Shown here one piece after another: positions 37,566-46,009 of a stretch of 64,000 nt of DNA. The notes beneath the pieces are model-generated. The model had not been told where the DNA came from and made no database searches. It saw only the letters and a list, made by a program, of their open reading frames with translations. Origin of the DNA: Verrucomicrobiia bacterium (GTDB taxonomy: Bacteria > Verrucomicrobiota > Verrucomicrobiia > Verrucomicrobiales > DEV007). Numbering within the stretch: position 1 is the first letter of the stretch; every line of letters starts with the position of its first letter. The stretch is taken from contig JAUIAH010000017.1 in the NCBI GenBank assembly GCA_030425385.1, forward strand, positions 62,001 through 126,000. Reading direction: 5' to 3'. A program made the translations under genes and the position numbers.

Positions 37566-39055
37566 TTGAATATGCGAAGATCCTCATCGGCTTGGTGGCC
37601 TACCTGTTGGTGGCGCCGTTGTTAGGATTTCTCATGCGGCAGTATCGCCCTGGGCAGATTGCGGCCTTTATGGGGATGATTGTGGGAACGGCGTTCTCCA
37701 CCGACCACATTATGCTGACGGCATTCAACGTCAATCACACGGGGCACACCCGTGGGTTTGAGATCTCGTTCATGGTGTTTTGTGCCATCATTTTGGTGGT
37801 GGCGGGGATGACAGGGCGTTGGAAAGCCTTCCGCTTTTGCCCTCCGGGATTCTTCTTCTATGCGCTCTATTGTGTGGCGGGGACAATCACGCTCCTATTA
37901 GCGTTGCCGATACCCTGGCCAGAAGTGCTGGTGGATCTGGAGAATGGGGGGCGATGGGTGAATTCGATGTATATCTGGGAGGCTGTGGTGCGCTTCTGTC
38001 AGCTGGGGCTGGTCTATTTGGCCACGCATTCTTTCATCCGAAACAAGGGGGATATTCTCTGGTTTTGCCGAGCATTTGCTTTGGCGCTAATTATCGTCGG
38101 CATTGCCGCGCTTTATGATCGCTACGTCGGAGGGACACATAAAGTCCGCGCCACGTTTGATCATGAGAATTCTTTGGGAGCATGGGCCTACATGGGCGCT
38201 ATGCTATGTCTGGCGGTGAGTTTCCATCCAAAGGTGGGATTGTGGACGTCGCTGTTTCTGTTCTGTGGTTATGGCGCGGGTGCGGTTGCCGCCGTGTTGA
38301 CGGTTTCACGCGCGACGGCGGCCATTGTCGGCGTGTTGTCGTTGGCAATTGCTGCCTATGGGTTGATACGAAATCCATCGAGAAAAGGTGCGCTCATTGG
38401 CGTGTGCTTTCTTCTTGCGATGTTGGTGGGGACCTACCAGTACCGAGATACGATCCAAGAGCGCTTTCTCCAATCCGCCTTGGCGGACAAGCGTGATCGC
38501 GAGGCAGAGACGGAAGATTTGCGTATTGTGCTGAATCGGCAATCGAAGGTGATGCTGAAGGATAGTTTCTTAGGGATTGGTTGGAATAACTATCAGGTGG
38601 CGTGTAGCCGACCGGTATTGCGCTATAGCGCGATTCTTGAAGAGCACGAAGCGGCGGATGGAGACAAGCATGCGGAAGAGACATTTTATCGTAACCCAAC
38701 CACCGAATGCCTGTATTGGTATTTGCTGGCGGAGACGGGCTACTTCGGCTTCTTCTGTTATGTGGCTTTCATGACGGTGACGCTGTGGCTTGTGTTCAAG
38801 GCCTACTTGCGCTACCGCGGCGATTGGGTGGGAGATTTCCTCTTTGCCGCATTATTGGTATTAGGGGCAACTTATGCGCATAGTTGGCTGGAGAAAGTGC
38901 TCCTCCAGTCCAAGAACATGGTGCCTTGGTTGGCCTTATTAGGGATCGCCGCAAAGCTTGAGACGATTCGGCGGGTGAAGAATCGCCGCGTGCAGACGGA
39001 AGAGACCGTTACCCGCGAAACGGATACGTCGGCACTCCTGCAGGTGACGTCTTGA
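37562..39055 (+). CDS. Wzy/O-antigen ligase-like polymerase
   Basis: The 497-residue protein has about ten to eleven membrane segments (LIGLVAYLLVAPLLGFLM, FMVFCAIILVVAGMTG, WTSLFLFCGYGAGAVAAVL, and others) and a large extracytoplasmic loop between the late segments (FLGIGWNNYQVAC...YRNPTTECLYWYLLAETG). This matches the Wzy_C / O-antigen ligase superfamily, which polymerises lipid-linked repeat units. Translation is coupled to the glycosyltransferase through an ATGA overlap. The last 47 bases overlap the 3' end of the convergent SMP-30 gene. No flippase (Wzx) gene is present in the window. Confidence 0.88.
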   Translation: MIEYAKILIGLVAYLLVAPLLGFLMRQYRPGQIAAFMGMIVGTAFSTDHIMLTAFNVNHTGHTRGFEISFMVFCAIILVVAGMTGRWKAFRFCPPGFFFYALYCVAGTITLLLALPIPWPEVLVDLENGGRWVNSMYIWEAVVRFCQLGLVYLATHSFIRNKGDILWFCRAFALALIIVGIAALYDRYVGGTHKVRATFDHENSLGAWAYMGAMLCLAVSFHPKVGLWTSLFLFCGYGAGAVAAVLTVSRATAAIVGVLSLAIAAYGLIRNPSRKGALIGVCFLLAMLVGTYQYRDTIQERFLQSALADKRDREAETEDLRIVLNRQSKVMLKDSFLGIGWNNYQVACSRPVLRYSAILEEHEAADGDKHAEETFYRNPTTECLYWYLLAETGYFGFFCYVAFMTVTLWLVFKAYLRYRGDWVGDFLFAALLVLGATYAHSWLEKVLLQSKNMVPWLALLGIAAKLETIRRVKNRRVQTEETVTRETDTSALLQVTS

Positions 39056-39872
39056 GGTGCAGGAGGTGACCGGAATCGGGAAACCTAGTGTGTTGTTCGG
39101 GTGTAAGATCGACCCCCGCTGTCGTGACGAAGAGATCGGTTAAATTGGGCCCACCGAAACAGCAGGCGCTTGTTTGGTAGGCGTGGGTGGCATGGGTTTC
39201 CAACACGGCACCGGTGTCGGGATCGCGTTTGGTGATCCTGGCTCCAGCCCAGTGCGCGACCCAGAGATTGCCCTCGGAGTCGCTCGTCATGCCGTCGGGG
39301 AAACCTTCTTCCTCGGTGAATTCTACGAGGGGACGTCGGTTGGAGATGTCTCCGGAATGGGGATCCATGTCAAAGACATCGATCCGGCGAGTGGGGGAAT
39401 CGATGTAATACATTCGCCGTTGATCGGGTGACCAGGTGAGGCCATTGGAAACGCCCACGTCTTCAGCCCATTGGGTGACTTCGCCCGAGGGATCGATGCG
39501 GTAGAGGGCACCGAGAGTGTCTGTTTCCTCGATGTCCATGGTGCCGCACCAAAGTCGGCCTTGAGGATCACACTTGCCGTCATTAAACCGCGTGCGTGGC
39601 TGGGGATCAATGTCAGGCTGTTTCTCCAGTGCCCCCGATTCGGGATCGAAGAAAGCGATGCCGTTCTGAAGCGCGAGGACGAGTCCGCCAGAGTGCCGTG
39701 GAGCCACGGTGCCCACCATTTCTGGAAGGTCCCAGGAGGCATTGCGATGCCCGTCTGGATCGTAGCGGTGAAGGCGCTTGCCTAGGATATCGACCCAGTA
39801 AAGGACATGTTCGTCGGCGTGCCAACAGGGACCTTCTCCAAGATGCGCGGGTTGTGGAGTGAGGCGCTTCAC
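39009..39872 (-). CDS. SMP-30/gluconolactonase family protein
   Basis: A 287-residue six-bladed propeller of the SMP-30/LRE family. Key blocks: HLGEGPCWHADEHVLYWVDI with the metal-binding Glu, TRFNDGKCDPQGRLWCGTMD, SNGLTWSPDQRRMYYIDSP and EGFPDGMTSDSEGNLWVAHW. The Asn and Asp metal ligands of these blocks are present, so lactonase activity on a sugar lactone is plausible; the substrate is not shown. The start is GTG at 39872, overlapping the upstream lipoprotein stop by four bases (GTGA). No signal peptide, so cytosolic. Confidence 0.93.
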   Translation of the reverse strand: MKRLTPQPAHLGEGPCWHADEHVLYWVDILGKRLHRYDPDGHRNASWDLPEMVGTVAPRHSGGLVLALQNGIAFFDPESGALEKQPDIDPQPRTRFNDGKCDPQGRLWCGTMDIEETDTLGALYRIDPSGEVTQWAEDVGVSNGLTWSPDQRRMYYIDSPTRRIDVFDMDPHSGDISNRRPLVEFTEEEGFPDGMTSDSEGNLWVAHWAGARITKRDPDTGAVLETHATHAYQTSACCFGGPNLTDLFVTTAGVDLTPEQHTRFPDSGHLLHLKTSPAGVPTYPFRG

Positions 39873-40306
39873 GAGTGTGGGAGGCGGATGGCGATGCCGT
39901 GAAGGTGTTTGTTAGGCTTGAGTTGAGCGCTCGCGGGTCCGGGAGTGAAGCCCCCTTCGAGACCGAGGTAACCCTCGGTGGTGGCCGCCCGATCATAGAC
40001 GCTGAGTTGGGGCACAATGATGGCATCGGCCCCCATGGTTGCTGCCTGTTCTTTCATTTGGCGAAGAGCGCGTTCCCACTGGGAGCGACGTGACACCGAG
40101 AGAAGGCGATTGTGTTTGGCGGAAACAGGTCCCATTTCCTTGTAGACCCCTGGAGGGCGAGCGTAGACGGCAATGTGCTCAGGTGACGAAGGAGCACCAA
40201 GACTCAGCTGTGTGGGATGCGCGACGAAATCCGGCTGGTAGCCAGACTGACATTGACAAAAGAAACTGAGCGCGATGAAGGCGATGAGGAGGGGGGCAGC
40301 GTTCAT
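39869..40306 (-). CDS. small hypothetical lipoprotein
   Basis: The 145-residue protein has a lipoprotein-like leader (LLIAFIALSFFCQCQSG) with two candidate cysteines. A segment EQAATMGADAIIVPQLSVYD resembles the 'AxxxGADAIV' block of small YbjQ/DUF4156-type envelope proteins, but the match is short. It is coupled to the SMP-30 gene by a four-base overlap. Function unknown. Confidence 0.65.
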   Translation of the reverse strand: MNAAPLLIAFIALSFFCQCQSGYQPDFVAHPTQLSLGAPSSPEHIAVYARPPGVYKEMGPVSAKHNRLLSVSRRSQWERALRQMKEQAATMGADAIIVPQLSVYDRAATTEGYLGLEGGFTPGPASAQLKPNKHLHGIAIRLPHS

Positions 40307-40534
40307 GGAGAGAGCTTCTCAGGAGGAGGCGAACGATTCAAGGGGAATCGTGACCTGGTCTCTTGAAGAGGGTTGTACACCGGTTCTTCACCAAGTTGTT
40401 CGCAACGGATTAGCAAAGTGATAGCCAAGAGAGGGCATTTCCGAATGGAAAGGGCTTGATGCGATGACCCTTTCCGTTAGGCTCCCGAATCTTGTTGTGC
40501 TTCTCGGATGATGAGGCACGCTGCCTTCCCTCCC

Positions 40535-42004
40535 ATGTCTGACACTATTACCACAGATTCGCCGGTTCGCGATCGCGACGATTCCTCTGAAAAGCCTAGT
40601 TTCCGCAAGGCGAAACAGAAGTCGCTTTCCGAGTTGATGGATGATCCACGGCAGGCGCTCCCCAGTAGCCGAGAAACCGAGATGGGCGTCCTGAGTTGCC
40701 TGATGCAATCGCCTGATGCGGAACTTCTGGGAGAGGCGATTGAGAATCTGCCAGGGCCAGACTGTTTCTATGTGCCTGCACATGCGACCCTCTTTGAGTT
40801 GATCTTGGAGATGTATAATGGTGGGCAGCCGATCGATCTGATTTCGGTGGTCACGACCTTACAAGATCGGAAGCTTCTGGAGAAGGTAGGTGGGGCCGGG
40901 GCGGTGAGTGAGATCTACGCCTACTCGGCGACCTCCGCCCACTTCACGTATTACCTTCATATCCTCACACAGAAATACGTCCTTCGCCGGATCATCCAGT
41001 CGTGTACGGATTGTATCACCCAGGCGTATGAGGATCAGGAGAATGTGGACATGCTCCTGGACGATGTGGAACAGCGCATCCTCGCCATCCGGGAGACGCG
41101 GCAGTCGAAGACCTTCGCCAACATGAAGGACGAAGTGATGAAGGCGATCGCGGAGATCGAGGAGATGTACAACAACAAGGGGAAAGTGACAGGAATTTCC
41201 ACCGGTTTTGTCGGGCTCGACGACAAGACGACGGGAATGAAAGGGGGGGAGATGATCGTGATTGCGGCGCGTCCTTCGATGGGGAAGACGGCTTTGGCGC
41301 TCAACATTGTCGAAGCGGTGGGCATCGATCAGCAGAAAGCCGTGGCGGTGTTCAGTTTGGAAATGCCGACTTCCCAACTGGTGTTGCGATTGTTGTGTTC
41401 GCGGGCGGGCGTCGAGATGTCGAAGCTGAACGGCGGATTTCTCTCACAGAATCGCGATTTCCCTCTCTTGATGAGTGCTGCGGGGACGTTGGCCAACAGC
41501 CCGATCTTCATCGATGACACTCCCGCGCTGAGCATCCTGGAAGTGCGGTCGAAAGCTCGGCGCTTGAAGAAGCAGCACGACATCCAATTGATCGCGATCG
41601 ATTACTTGCAGCTTTTGCGTTCGAATAGTCGCCGCGCGCAGGATAATCGGCAGCTGGAGATTTCGGAGATCTCATCAGGACTCAAAGCACTGGCGAAGGA
41701 GTTGAACATTCCCGTCTTGGTCTTGGCCCAGTTGAACCGCGGACCTGAAAGTCGCGGCGGCAAGCCGCGTTTAAGTGATTTGCGTGAATCCGGTGCCATC
41801 GAGCAGGATGCCGACATGGTTGGGCTCTTGTTGCGGGAGAAATATTACGCCGAGGATGCGGAGGATGCCGAAGAGAAAGCGGGGAAAGCCATGCTGGACG
41901 TGGCCAAGAACCGGAATGGGCCGACAGGGGAAGTGCCTTTGGTATTCTTGGAGCAGCACATGCGATTTGTTGACCGGGCCAAGGATGACGATGAAGATAT
42001 GTAG
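40535..42004 (+). CDS. dnaB: replicative DNA helicase
   Basis: DnaB is the hexameric helicase that unwinds DNA at the replication fork. From the ATG at 40535 the protein has 489 residues, a normal length; an in-frame ATG at 40508 is also possible. The N-terminal domain (RETEMGVLSCLMQSPD) is followed by a RecA-like core with RPSMGKTALALNI (Walker A), FSLEMPTSQLVLRLL and IAIDYLQLL (Walker B), then LNRGPESRGGKPRLSDLRESGAIEQDAD. No intein is present. The zinc-ribbon-like gene follows eight bases downstream. Confidence 0.98.
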   Translation: MSDTITTDSPVRDRDDSSEKPSFRKAKQKSLSELMDDPRQALPSSRETEMGVLSCLMQSPDAELLGEAIENLPGPDCFYVPAHATLFELILEMYNGGQPIDLISVVTTLQDRKLLEKVGGAGAVSEIYAYSATSAHFTYYLHILTQKYVLRRIIQSCTDCITQAYEDQENVDMLLDDVEQRILAIRETRQSKTFANMKDEVMKAIAEIEEMYNNKGKVTGISTGFVGLDDKTTGMKGGEMIVIAARPSMGKTALALNIVEAVGIDQQKAVAVFSLEMPTSQLVLRLLCSRAGVEMSKLNGGFLSQNRDFPLLMSAAGTLANSPIFIDDTPALSILEVRSKARRLKKQHDIQLIAIDYLQLLRSNSRRAQDNRQLEISEISSGLKALAKELNIPVLVLAQLNRGPESRGGKPRLSDLRESGAIEQDADMVGLLLREKYYAEDAEDAEEKAGKAMLDVAKNRNGPTGEVPLVFLEQHMRFVDRAKDDDEDM

Positions 42005-42012
42005 GCCCACTG

Positions 42013-42582
42013 ATGAACCGCGACGATTCCCTCTTTCAAGACGACTCCTTCGAGCCTGACGGGCCTCCCGTGCCGAAGGTGTTTCATTCCTTTTACGAAG
42101 AACGCCCGTTCCGCTGTTGCACTTCGTGCGGGGAGACTCTCGATGATCTAGGCGAGCCCTATCAGGTGACGAAGACCTTTCATGGGGAGGAAGTGATCCT
42201 GGAATACGCGATGTGTCATCCCTGCCAACAGGACATGCTCGAGGAGCTTTCCGAGGAGAGCGTGGAGAAATTGAGTCAGTTCCAGATCGAACGCTCACTT
42301 GAGCCGAACAATGATCCTGACTTGGGGATCTATCGGTGCGAGTTCTGCCTGAATTCGCGAGAGGACGCGAAGGGCAATCGGCAACATTACTCGATGGCGG
42401 CGATCTGTTTCGGCCCAAGTATGGTGGAACGTCCCATCTTTGTATGTGAATCCTGCATGTTGGAGATGAATGAGCGTATGTCCGAGCAGACGCGTCGGCG
42501 CTGGCGAGACTTTGTCGACAACCATTTCCCCGGCGTACCAGCCAATGCGTTGCCCGATCCCTCCACGGTTCCCGTGCTGTAG
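42013..42582 (+). CDS. hypothetical protein with two cysteine-pair (zinc-ribbon-like) motifs
   Basis: I do not recognise this 189-residue protein. It has two sets of cysteine pairs: RCCTSCGETL with CHPCQQDM, and YRCEFCLNS with FVCESCMLEM, which could hold two zinc ions. No signal peptide. It lies eight bases after dnaB and before a strong terminator, so it is co-transcribed with dnaB. A link to replication is only positional. Confidence 0.8.
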   Translation: MNRDDSLFQDDSFEPDGPPVPKVFHSFYEERPFRCCTSCGETLDDLGEPYQVTKTFHGEEVILEYAMCHPCQQDMLEELSEESVEKLSQFQIERSLEPNNDPDLGIYRCEFCLNSREDAKGNRQHYSMAAICFGPSMVERPIFVCESCMLEMNERMSEQTRRRWRDFVDNHFPGVPANALPDPSTVPVL

Positions 42583-42681
42583 ATGGGACCTTGCGCCGCA
42601 GAATCGAAATTTCTTGTAGAAAGTTCGTGACAATCTCCAGCAGGCGGGTATGATCTCACCACATCCAAGCACATCCCTCCT

Positions 42682-42724
42682 GAGCCCCTATTCCGACCTC
42701 CCTTGGAATAGGGGCTCTTTCTTT
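42682..42724 (+). terminator. strong rho-independent terminator of the dnaB unit
   Basis: Arms 42682-42694 and 42705-42717 form a perfect 13-bp stem with a 10-base loop, followed by TTTCTTT. It terminates the dnaB unit and lies inside the longest possible frame of the next gene, which argues that the next gene starts after it. Confidence 0.93.
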
Positions 42725-42733
42725 GCGAGATGG

Positions 42734-43552
42734 GTGCTCCTTGCCTCGGTTGTCGTGGGCATGGCAGGCTGTGCCGGGCCCACTCAACGCGGGCCACTGA
42801 CCTTGGCGTCATCCGGTTGGCTCATTCGCCCAGGCATGCCCCAGCGTTATCTCGACAAAGAGCTACAGGCGGTCCTGCCCCTGCAGAAGGGGTCCGGAGC
42901 AGAGCGTCTCTTCGTCTTCTATCAGGAGAAGGGCCAAAGCCAGTGGTTTCCAAACTGGGCCGGAAAGCTTGATTTCACCGGGGTAGCTTGGGATGACGCC
43001 AAAGCTGGGGTCTTGATCCATCCTCAATACGTGGTGTTTGCGAGCCATTTCCCCCGACGCGTTGGCGAGACCCTGACTTTTCATGATCGATCCGGCCGAC
43101 CCATCCAGCGGAAACTGACCGCTCGGCGGCGGATTCACCAAATTCGTAATCCCGATGTGACCGTGGGGAAACTCGATCAGCCAGTGCCTGATACAGTGAC
43201 GTCTTATCCGCTCTTGCCCACGGGGATCGACTACCGCGTCCTCAATGGGGCGCCGCTCTTGGTCACGGACAAGGAGCGGAAGGTCCACGTTTTCCGGATC
43301 AATCGAGTGAGCCAGCATGGCTATGAGAAGATCGGAGCGCGGCCGGCTCTCGGGGAGGAACTGGGCAGCGGGTGGAGCGAACGCTTGGAGCGGGGGGATT
43401 CGGGTCATCCAGCGTTTGTGGTCGTGGGGGGACGCCTGGTGCTGGTCTCGACCTTAAAAGGGGGGGGATGGGGAACGCTGGGCCCATTCTTTGGAGGTGA
43501 ACGGCTTCAACGCGCCGTCCTCCGAGCCATCGCCACTCTTGAAGCCCAGTAG
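42734..43552 (+). CDS. trypsin-like serine protease lipoprotein
   Basis: The frame is open from 42650, but a complete terminator lies at 42682-42724, so I place the start at the GTG at 42734. That gives a short lipoprotein leader (LLASVVVGMAGC). The protein looks like a divergent trypsin-fold protease: VVFASHFP would hold the catalytic His, DVTVGKLDQPVP the Asp, and ERGDSGHPAFVVVGGRLVLVS is the GDSG block with the nucleophilic Ser. A signal of a membrane-anchored envelope protease follows. The start codon is uncertain and no good ribosome site is seen. Confidence 0.68.
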   Translation: MLLASVVVGMAGCAGPTQRGPLTLASSGWLIRPGMPQRYLDKELQAVLPLQKGSGAERLFVFYQEKGQSQWFPNWAGKLDFTGVAWDDAKAGVLIHPQYVVFASHFPRRVGETLTFHDRSGRPIQRKLTARRRIHQIRNPDVTVGKLDQPVPDTVTSYPLLPTGIDYRVLNGAPLLVTDKERKVHVFRINRVSQHGYEKIGARPALGEELGSGWSERLERGDSGHPAFVVVGGRLVLVSTLKGGGWGTLGPFFGGERLQRAVLRAIATLEAQ

Positions 43553-43624
43553 GCTTCGCAAATTATTTCGAGAAATCGTCCCTCAAGTTGTAACGTTTTA
43601 ATAAAAACAACGAATATATAGGTG

Positions 43625-43711
43625 ACGGGCCTCTTCGGGGTCCGTGAGGAACCGCAAGGCGGCGCGACAGCTTGACTGGGGAGGACAGGTTGCGCGCCGC
43701 CGGTCGGTTCC
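43625..43711 (+). ncRNA. candidate structured RNA, copy A (strand uncertain)
   Basis: A GC-rich block next to an AT-rich one. ACGGGCC/GGTCCGT (43625-43631 / 43639-43645) forms one hairpin. A long two-part stem pairs 43648-43654 with 43705-43711 and 43658-43666 with 43693-43701, all perfect. Blocks CTTCGGG, AACCG and ACTGGGGAGG (43633, 43650, 43675) recur at the same spacing in copy B at 56593. No known RNA family is recognised. It lies nine bases after the stop of the DUF445 gene (minus), so a minus-strand 3' UTR or terminator role is the main alternative. Confidence 0.45.
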
Positions 43712-43719
43712 GGATAACA

Positions 43720-44439
43720 TCAGGGGAGAAAGCTGGTGAGAAGGCCGATGAGCCCTCCAAAGACGCCGCCCCAGACGACGAGCCAGCCGAGATGCTCCCG
43801 GATCATGTCTTGCACGATCTCCTTCACCATCTGTGGGGTCAATTCCTCCAAGCGGCGGTTCACAATGCCGTCCACTTTAGCGATGATCGCCTCCGTCGGC
43901 TTGCCCGCTTTCACCCCGCTCACCAGGGCCTTCTTTAGTTTGGGCGATCCCACCAAGTGGCGAATCTCCTTCTCCACATTCTTCTCGAAGGGCTCCTTCA
44001 GTGGGGCGAGCGCTTTCGCCCCTCCAAGCATTCCTAGCATGCCTCCCATCGGAGAAGCCATCACGGTTTCCGTGAGGTTCTGGAACATTCCGTCGTAATC
44101 GATCAACTCCAGGATGGGCTCGGGATCCAATGGCTGCTCGCCATCTCCTTCACTGGCAAAGAACTTGGCGACATTCTCCGAGGTGAAGAATTGGCTCATG
44201 ATGAGGTCTCGGATACCGCCCTTGAATTCTTTAAAACGCGTCGGCACGACACCCGAACCGTAGAGTCCCGGCACCTTCTCAAAGAGCATGTGCACGGCCA
44301 GCCAATTGGTGAATGCCCCAGAAGTCGCAAAGAGGCCGATGGCAAGGAGGGGGGCGGCGAGAGGGTGGGTCGCGGGCATGAGGAATCCCACGATGGCGAC
44401 GGCGATGGCTAGGAGATTGGTAAAGAGGCTTTTGTTCAT
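43720..44439 (-). CDS. DUF445 family membrane protein
   Basis: From the ATG at 44439 the protein has 239 residues. An N-terminal membrane pair (LFTNLLAIAVAIVGFLM, PLLAIGLFATSGAF) leads into the DUF445 signature TNWLAVHMLFEKVPGLYGSGVVPTRF. A soluble helical region follows, and a C-terminal membrane segment (LVVWGGVFGGLIGLLTSF) ends the protein. The family is widespread and its function is unknown. An upstream ATG at 44457 adds six residues. Copy A of the structured element follows its stop. Confidence 0.9.
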   Translation of the reverse strand: MNKSLFTNLLAIAVAIVGFLMPATHPLAAPLLAIGLFATSGAFTNWLAVHMLFEKVPGLYGSGVVPTRFKEFKGGIRDLIMSQFFTSENVAKFFASEGDGEQPLDPEPILELIDYDGMFQNLTETVMASPMGGMLGMLGGAKALAPLKEPFEKNVEKEIRHLVGSPKLKKALVSGVKAGKPTEAIIAKVDGIVNRRLEELTPQMVKEIVQDMIREHLGWLVVWGGVFGGLIGLLTSFLP

Positions 44440-44513
44440 CCGAATGATGGATCGCAAATGCCTATGATTTGAGTGGCACCCGAGGCTTTGTCAAATGGCC
44501 TCTGAAGAGCGAG

Positions 44514-45503
44514 TCACTCCGCCCATAGCACATCGAAGCGTCCTGACGAATCGGCTGCTGCCCGGGGCATGCCACCCGTGTTGAACTGCATGGTGATCGT
44601 TCCATCCTTGTCGATAGCGATGATCCCACCCATGCCCTTCTTGAGACGCTCTGTTAGGGTTGTCTCCACCGCATCTTCCACAGAGGTCTTCGCATAGCGC
44701 ATCTGGGCGGCGATATCATAGGCAATGGCTCGGCGGATAAATTCCTCGCCCACGCCGGTGCAGGAAACCGCGCAGGTGCGATTGTCGGCATATGTCCCCG
44801 CGCCGACGATCGGAGAATCACCGACGCGCCCAAACTGCTTGTTAGACAAGCCTCCAGTAGACGTGGCCGCGGCGAGATTGCCCGCCTGATCGAGAGCGAC
44901 ACACCCCACCGTTCCCTTGATGATATGCGAGGATTCCAGCGGTGCGGCAGATTGCGATTGTTGCCTCGCGCGCGCCGCTTCCCATGCCTTCTTCGCCGCG
45001 GGTGTGGCGAAGTAGGATGGCTCCACGGTGGCGACCTCCTGTTCCGTGGCAAAGGTATCCGCGCCAGGGCCTGACAAAAGCACGTGACGCGTTTCTGTCA
45101 TGACTTTGCGAGCCAACCCGATGGGATTCTTCACCGTGGTCACGCCGGCCACCGCACCACAAGACAAGTCCTTCCCATCCATGATGGAGGCGTCGAGCTC
45201 GAACCCACCCGCAGCATTCATCACCGCCCCTTTCCCCGCATTGAACTGCGGATCATCTTCTAAGAAGGTGACCACGGCCTCCACGGCATCCAGGCTGCTC
45301 CCGCCTTCTTTGAGAATGCCGACACCGATCTCCAAGGCTTGTTTCATAGAGGCATGCCGCTCGGCATTGGCCTCTTTGCTAAAGCTTGTGGGCGCGCTGC
45401 CCGCTCCTCCGTGGATGGCGATGGCATACCGGGATCCCTCGTCAGCGTGTCCGAGCGATGCCGCAGCGAGAAGGAAGGTCAGGATGAAGAAGGGGCGGTG
45501 CAT
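44514..45503 (-). CDS. isoaspartyl peptidase / L-asparaginase (Ntn-hydrolase)
   Basis: The 329-residue protein has a Sec leader (FFILTFLLAAASLGHA) and is therefore exported. The type 2 asparaginase pattern is complete: AIHGGAGSAPTS, FNAGKGAVMNAAGGFELDASIMDG, then KGTVGCVALDQAGNLAAATSTGG, in which the Thr of GTVG becomes the new N-terminal nucleophile after self-cleavage, and GDSPIVGAGTYAD. These enzymes remove isoaspartyl residues from peptides or hydrolyse asparagine. The NIPSNAP gene lies 15 bases upstream on the same strand. Confidence 0.95.
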   Translation of the reverse strand: MHRPFFILTFLLAAASLGHADEGSRYAIAIHGGAGSAPTSFSKEANAERHASMKQALEIGVGILKEGGSSLDAVEAVVTFLEDDPQFNAGKGAVMNAAGGFELDASIMDGKDLSCGAVAGVTTVKNPIGLARKVMTETRHVLLSGPGADTFATEQEVATVEPSYFATPAAKKAWEAARARQQSQSAAPLESSHIIKGTVGCVALDQAGNLAAATSTGGLSNKQFGRVGDSPIVGAGTYADNRTCAVSCTGVGEEFIRRAIAYDIAAQMRYAKTSVEDAVETTLTERLKKGMGGIIAIDKDGTITMQFNTGGMPRAAADSSGRFDVLWAE

Positions 45504-45518
45504 GATCGACGGTAGCTG

Positions 45519-45926
45519 TCAGTGGATGGGTGAATAATCAGTCGCCTGAAGGAAGGAGGATTCAACTTTCTTTACCAGAGGCCCGTCCTTGCGTGAGGCT
45601 TCAAAAGCGGCCTTCCATTCAGGATCATCGATAAAGCCCTTCCATGCTTTCTCCCGAGCTTCCTTGCTCGGGTAGGCTAAGATGTAGACCAGCGTCTCTG
45701 GTTGATCTTCGGGAGTCCAGTAGCCTATCAGAGACATCCCGTGTTTCACAAACAGCGCATTCGTGTGATTGCGGAAGCGTGCGTGAAGATCCTCAAGCTT
45801 GCCCTCGTGCGTGTGATAGGTTCGCATCTCAAAGACACGGTTGACTGGGCTAGTCGATTCCGTCTCGTGCGCGGACAGAAGAGTGATAGTGGTAAGGAAT
45901 GTTAGAAGGCAAAGTAGCGGTTTCAT
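45519..45926 (-). CDS. exported NIPSNAP family protein
   Basis: The 135-residue protein has a signal peptide (LLCLLTFLTTITLLSA) and the NIPSNAP domain: FEMRTYHTHEGKLEDLHARFRNHTNALFVKHGM, then GYWTPEDQPETLVYILAYPSKEAREKAW. The domain has a dimeric alpha/beta-barrel-like fold; its enzymatic role in bacteria is not known. It is co-oriented with the asparaginase gene (15-base gap) and divergent from the ankyrin lipoprotein. Confidence 0.92.
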   Translation of the reverse strand: MKPLLCLLTFLTTITLLSAHETESTSPVNRVFEMRTYHTHEGKLEDLHARFRNHTNALFVKHGMSLIGYWTPEDQPETLVYILAYPSKEAREKAWKGFIDDPEWKAAFEASRKDGPLVKKVESSFLQATDYSPIH

Positions 45927-46009
45927 TGGTTAAATGGCATGGTTTCTCGAGGATCTTGTCAAGATTTCCCGTGGCAGAGTGGCGTGACCATGCTAGAAGA
46001 CCCAGTGTG

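Noticed and set aside
43625-43711. RNase P, SRP, tmRNA, T-box or a known riboswitch
   Set aside because: Their core words (for example GAGGAAAGTCC of RNase P or GGAAGGAAGCAGCC of SRP) are absent.
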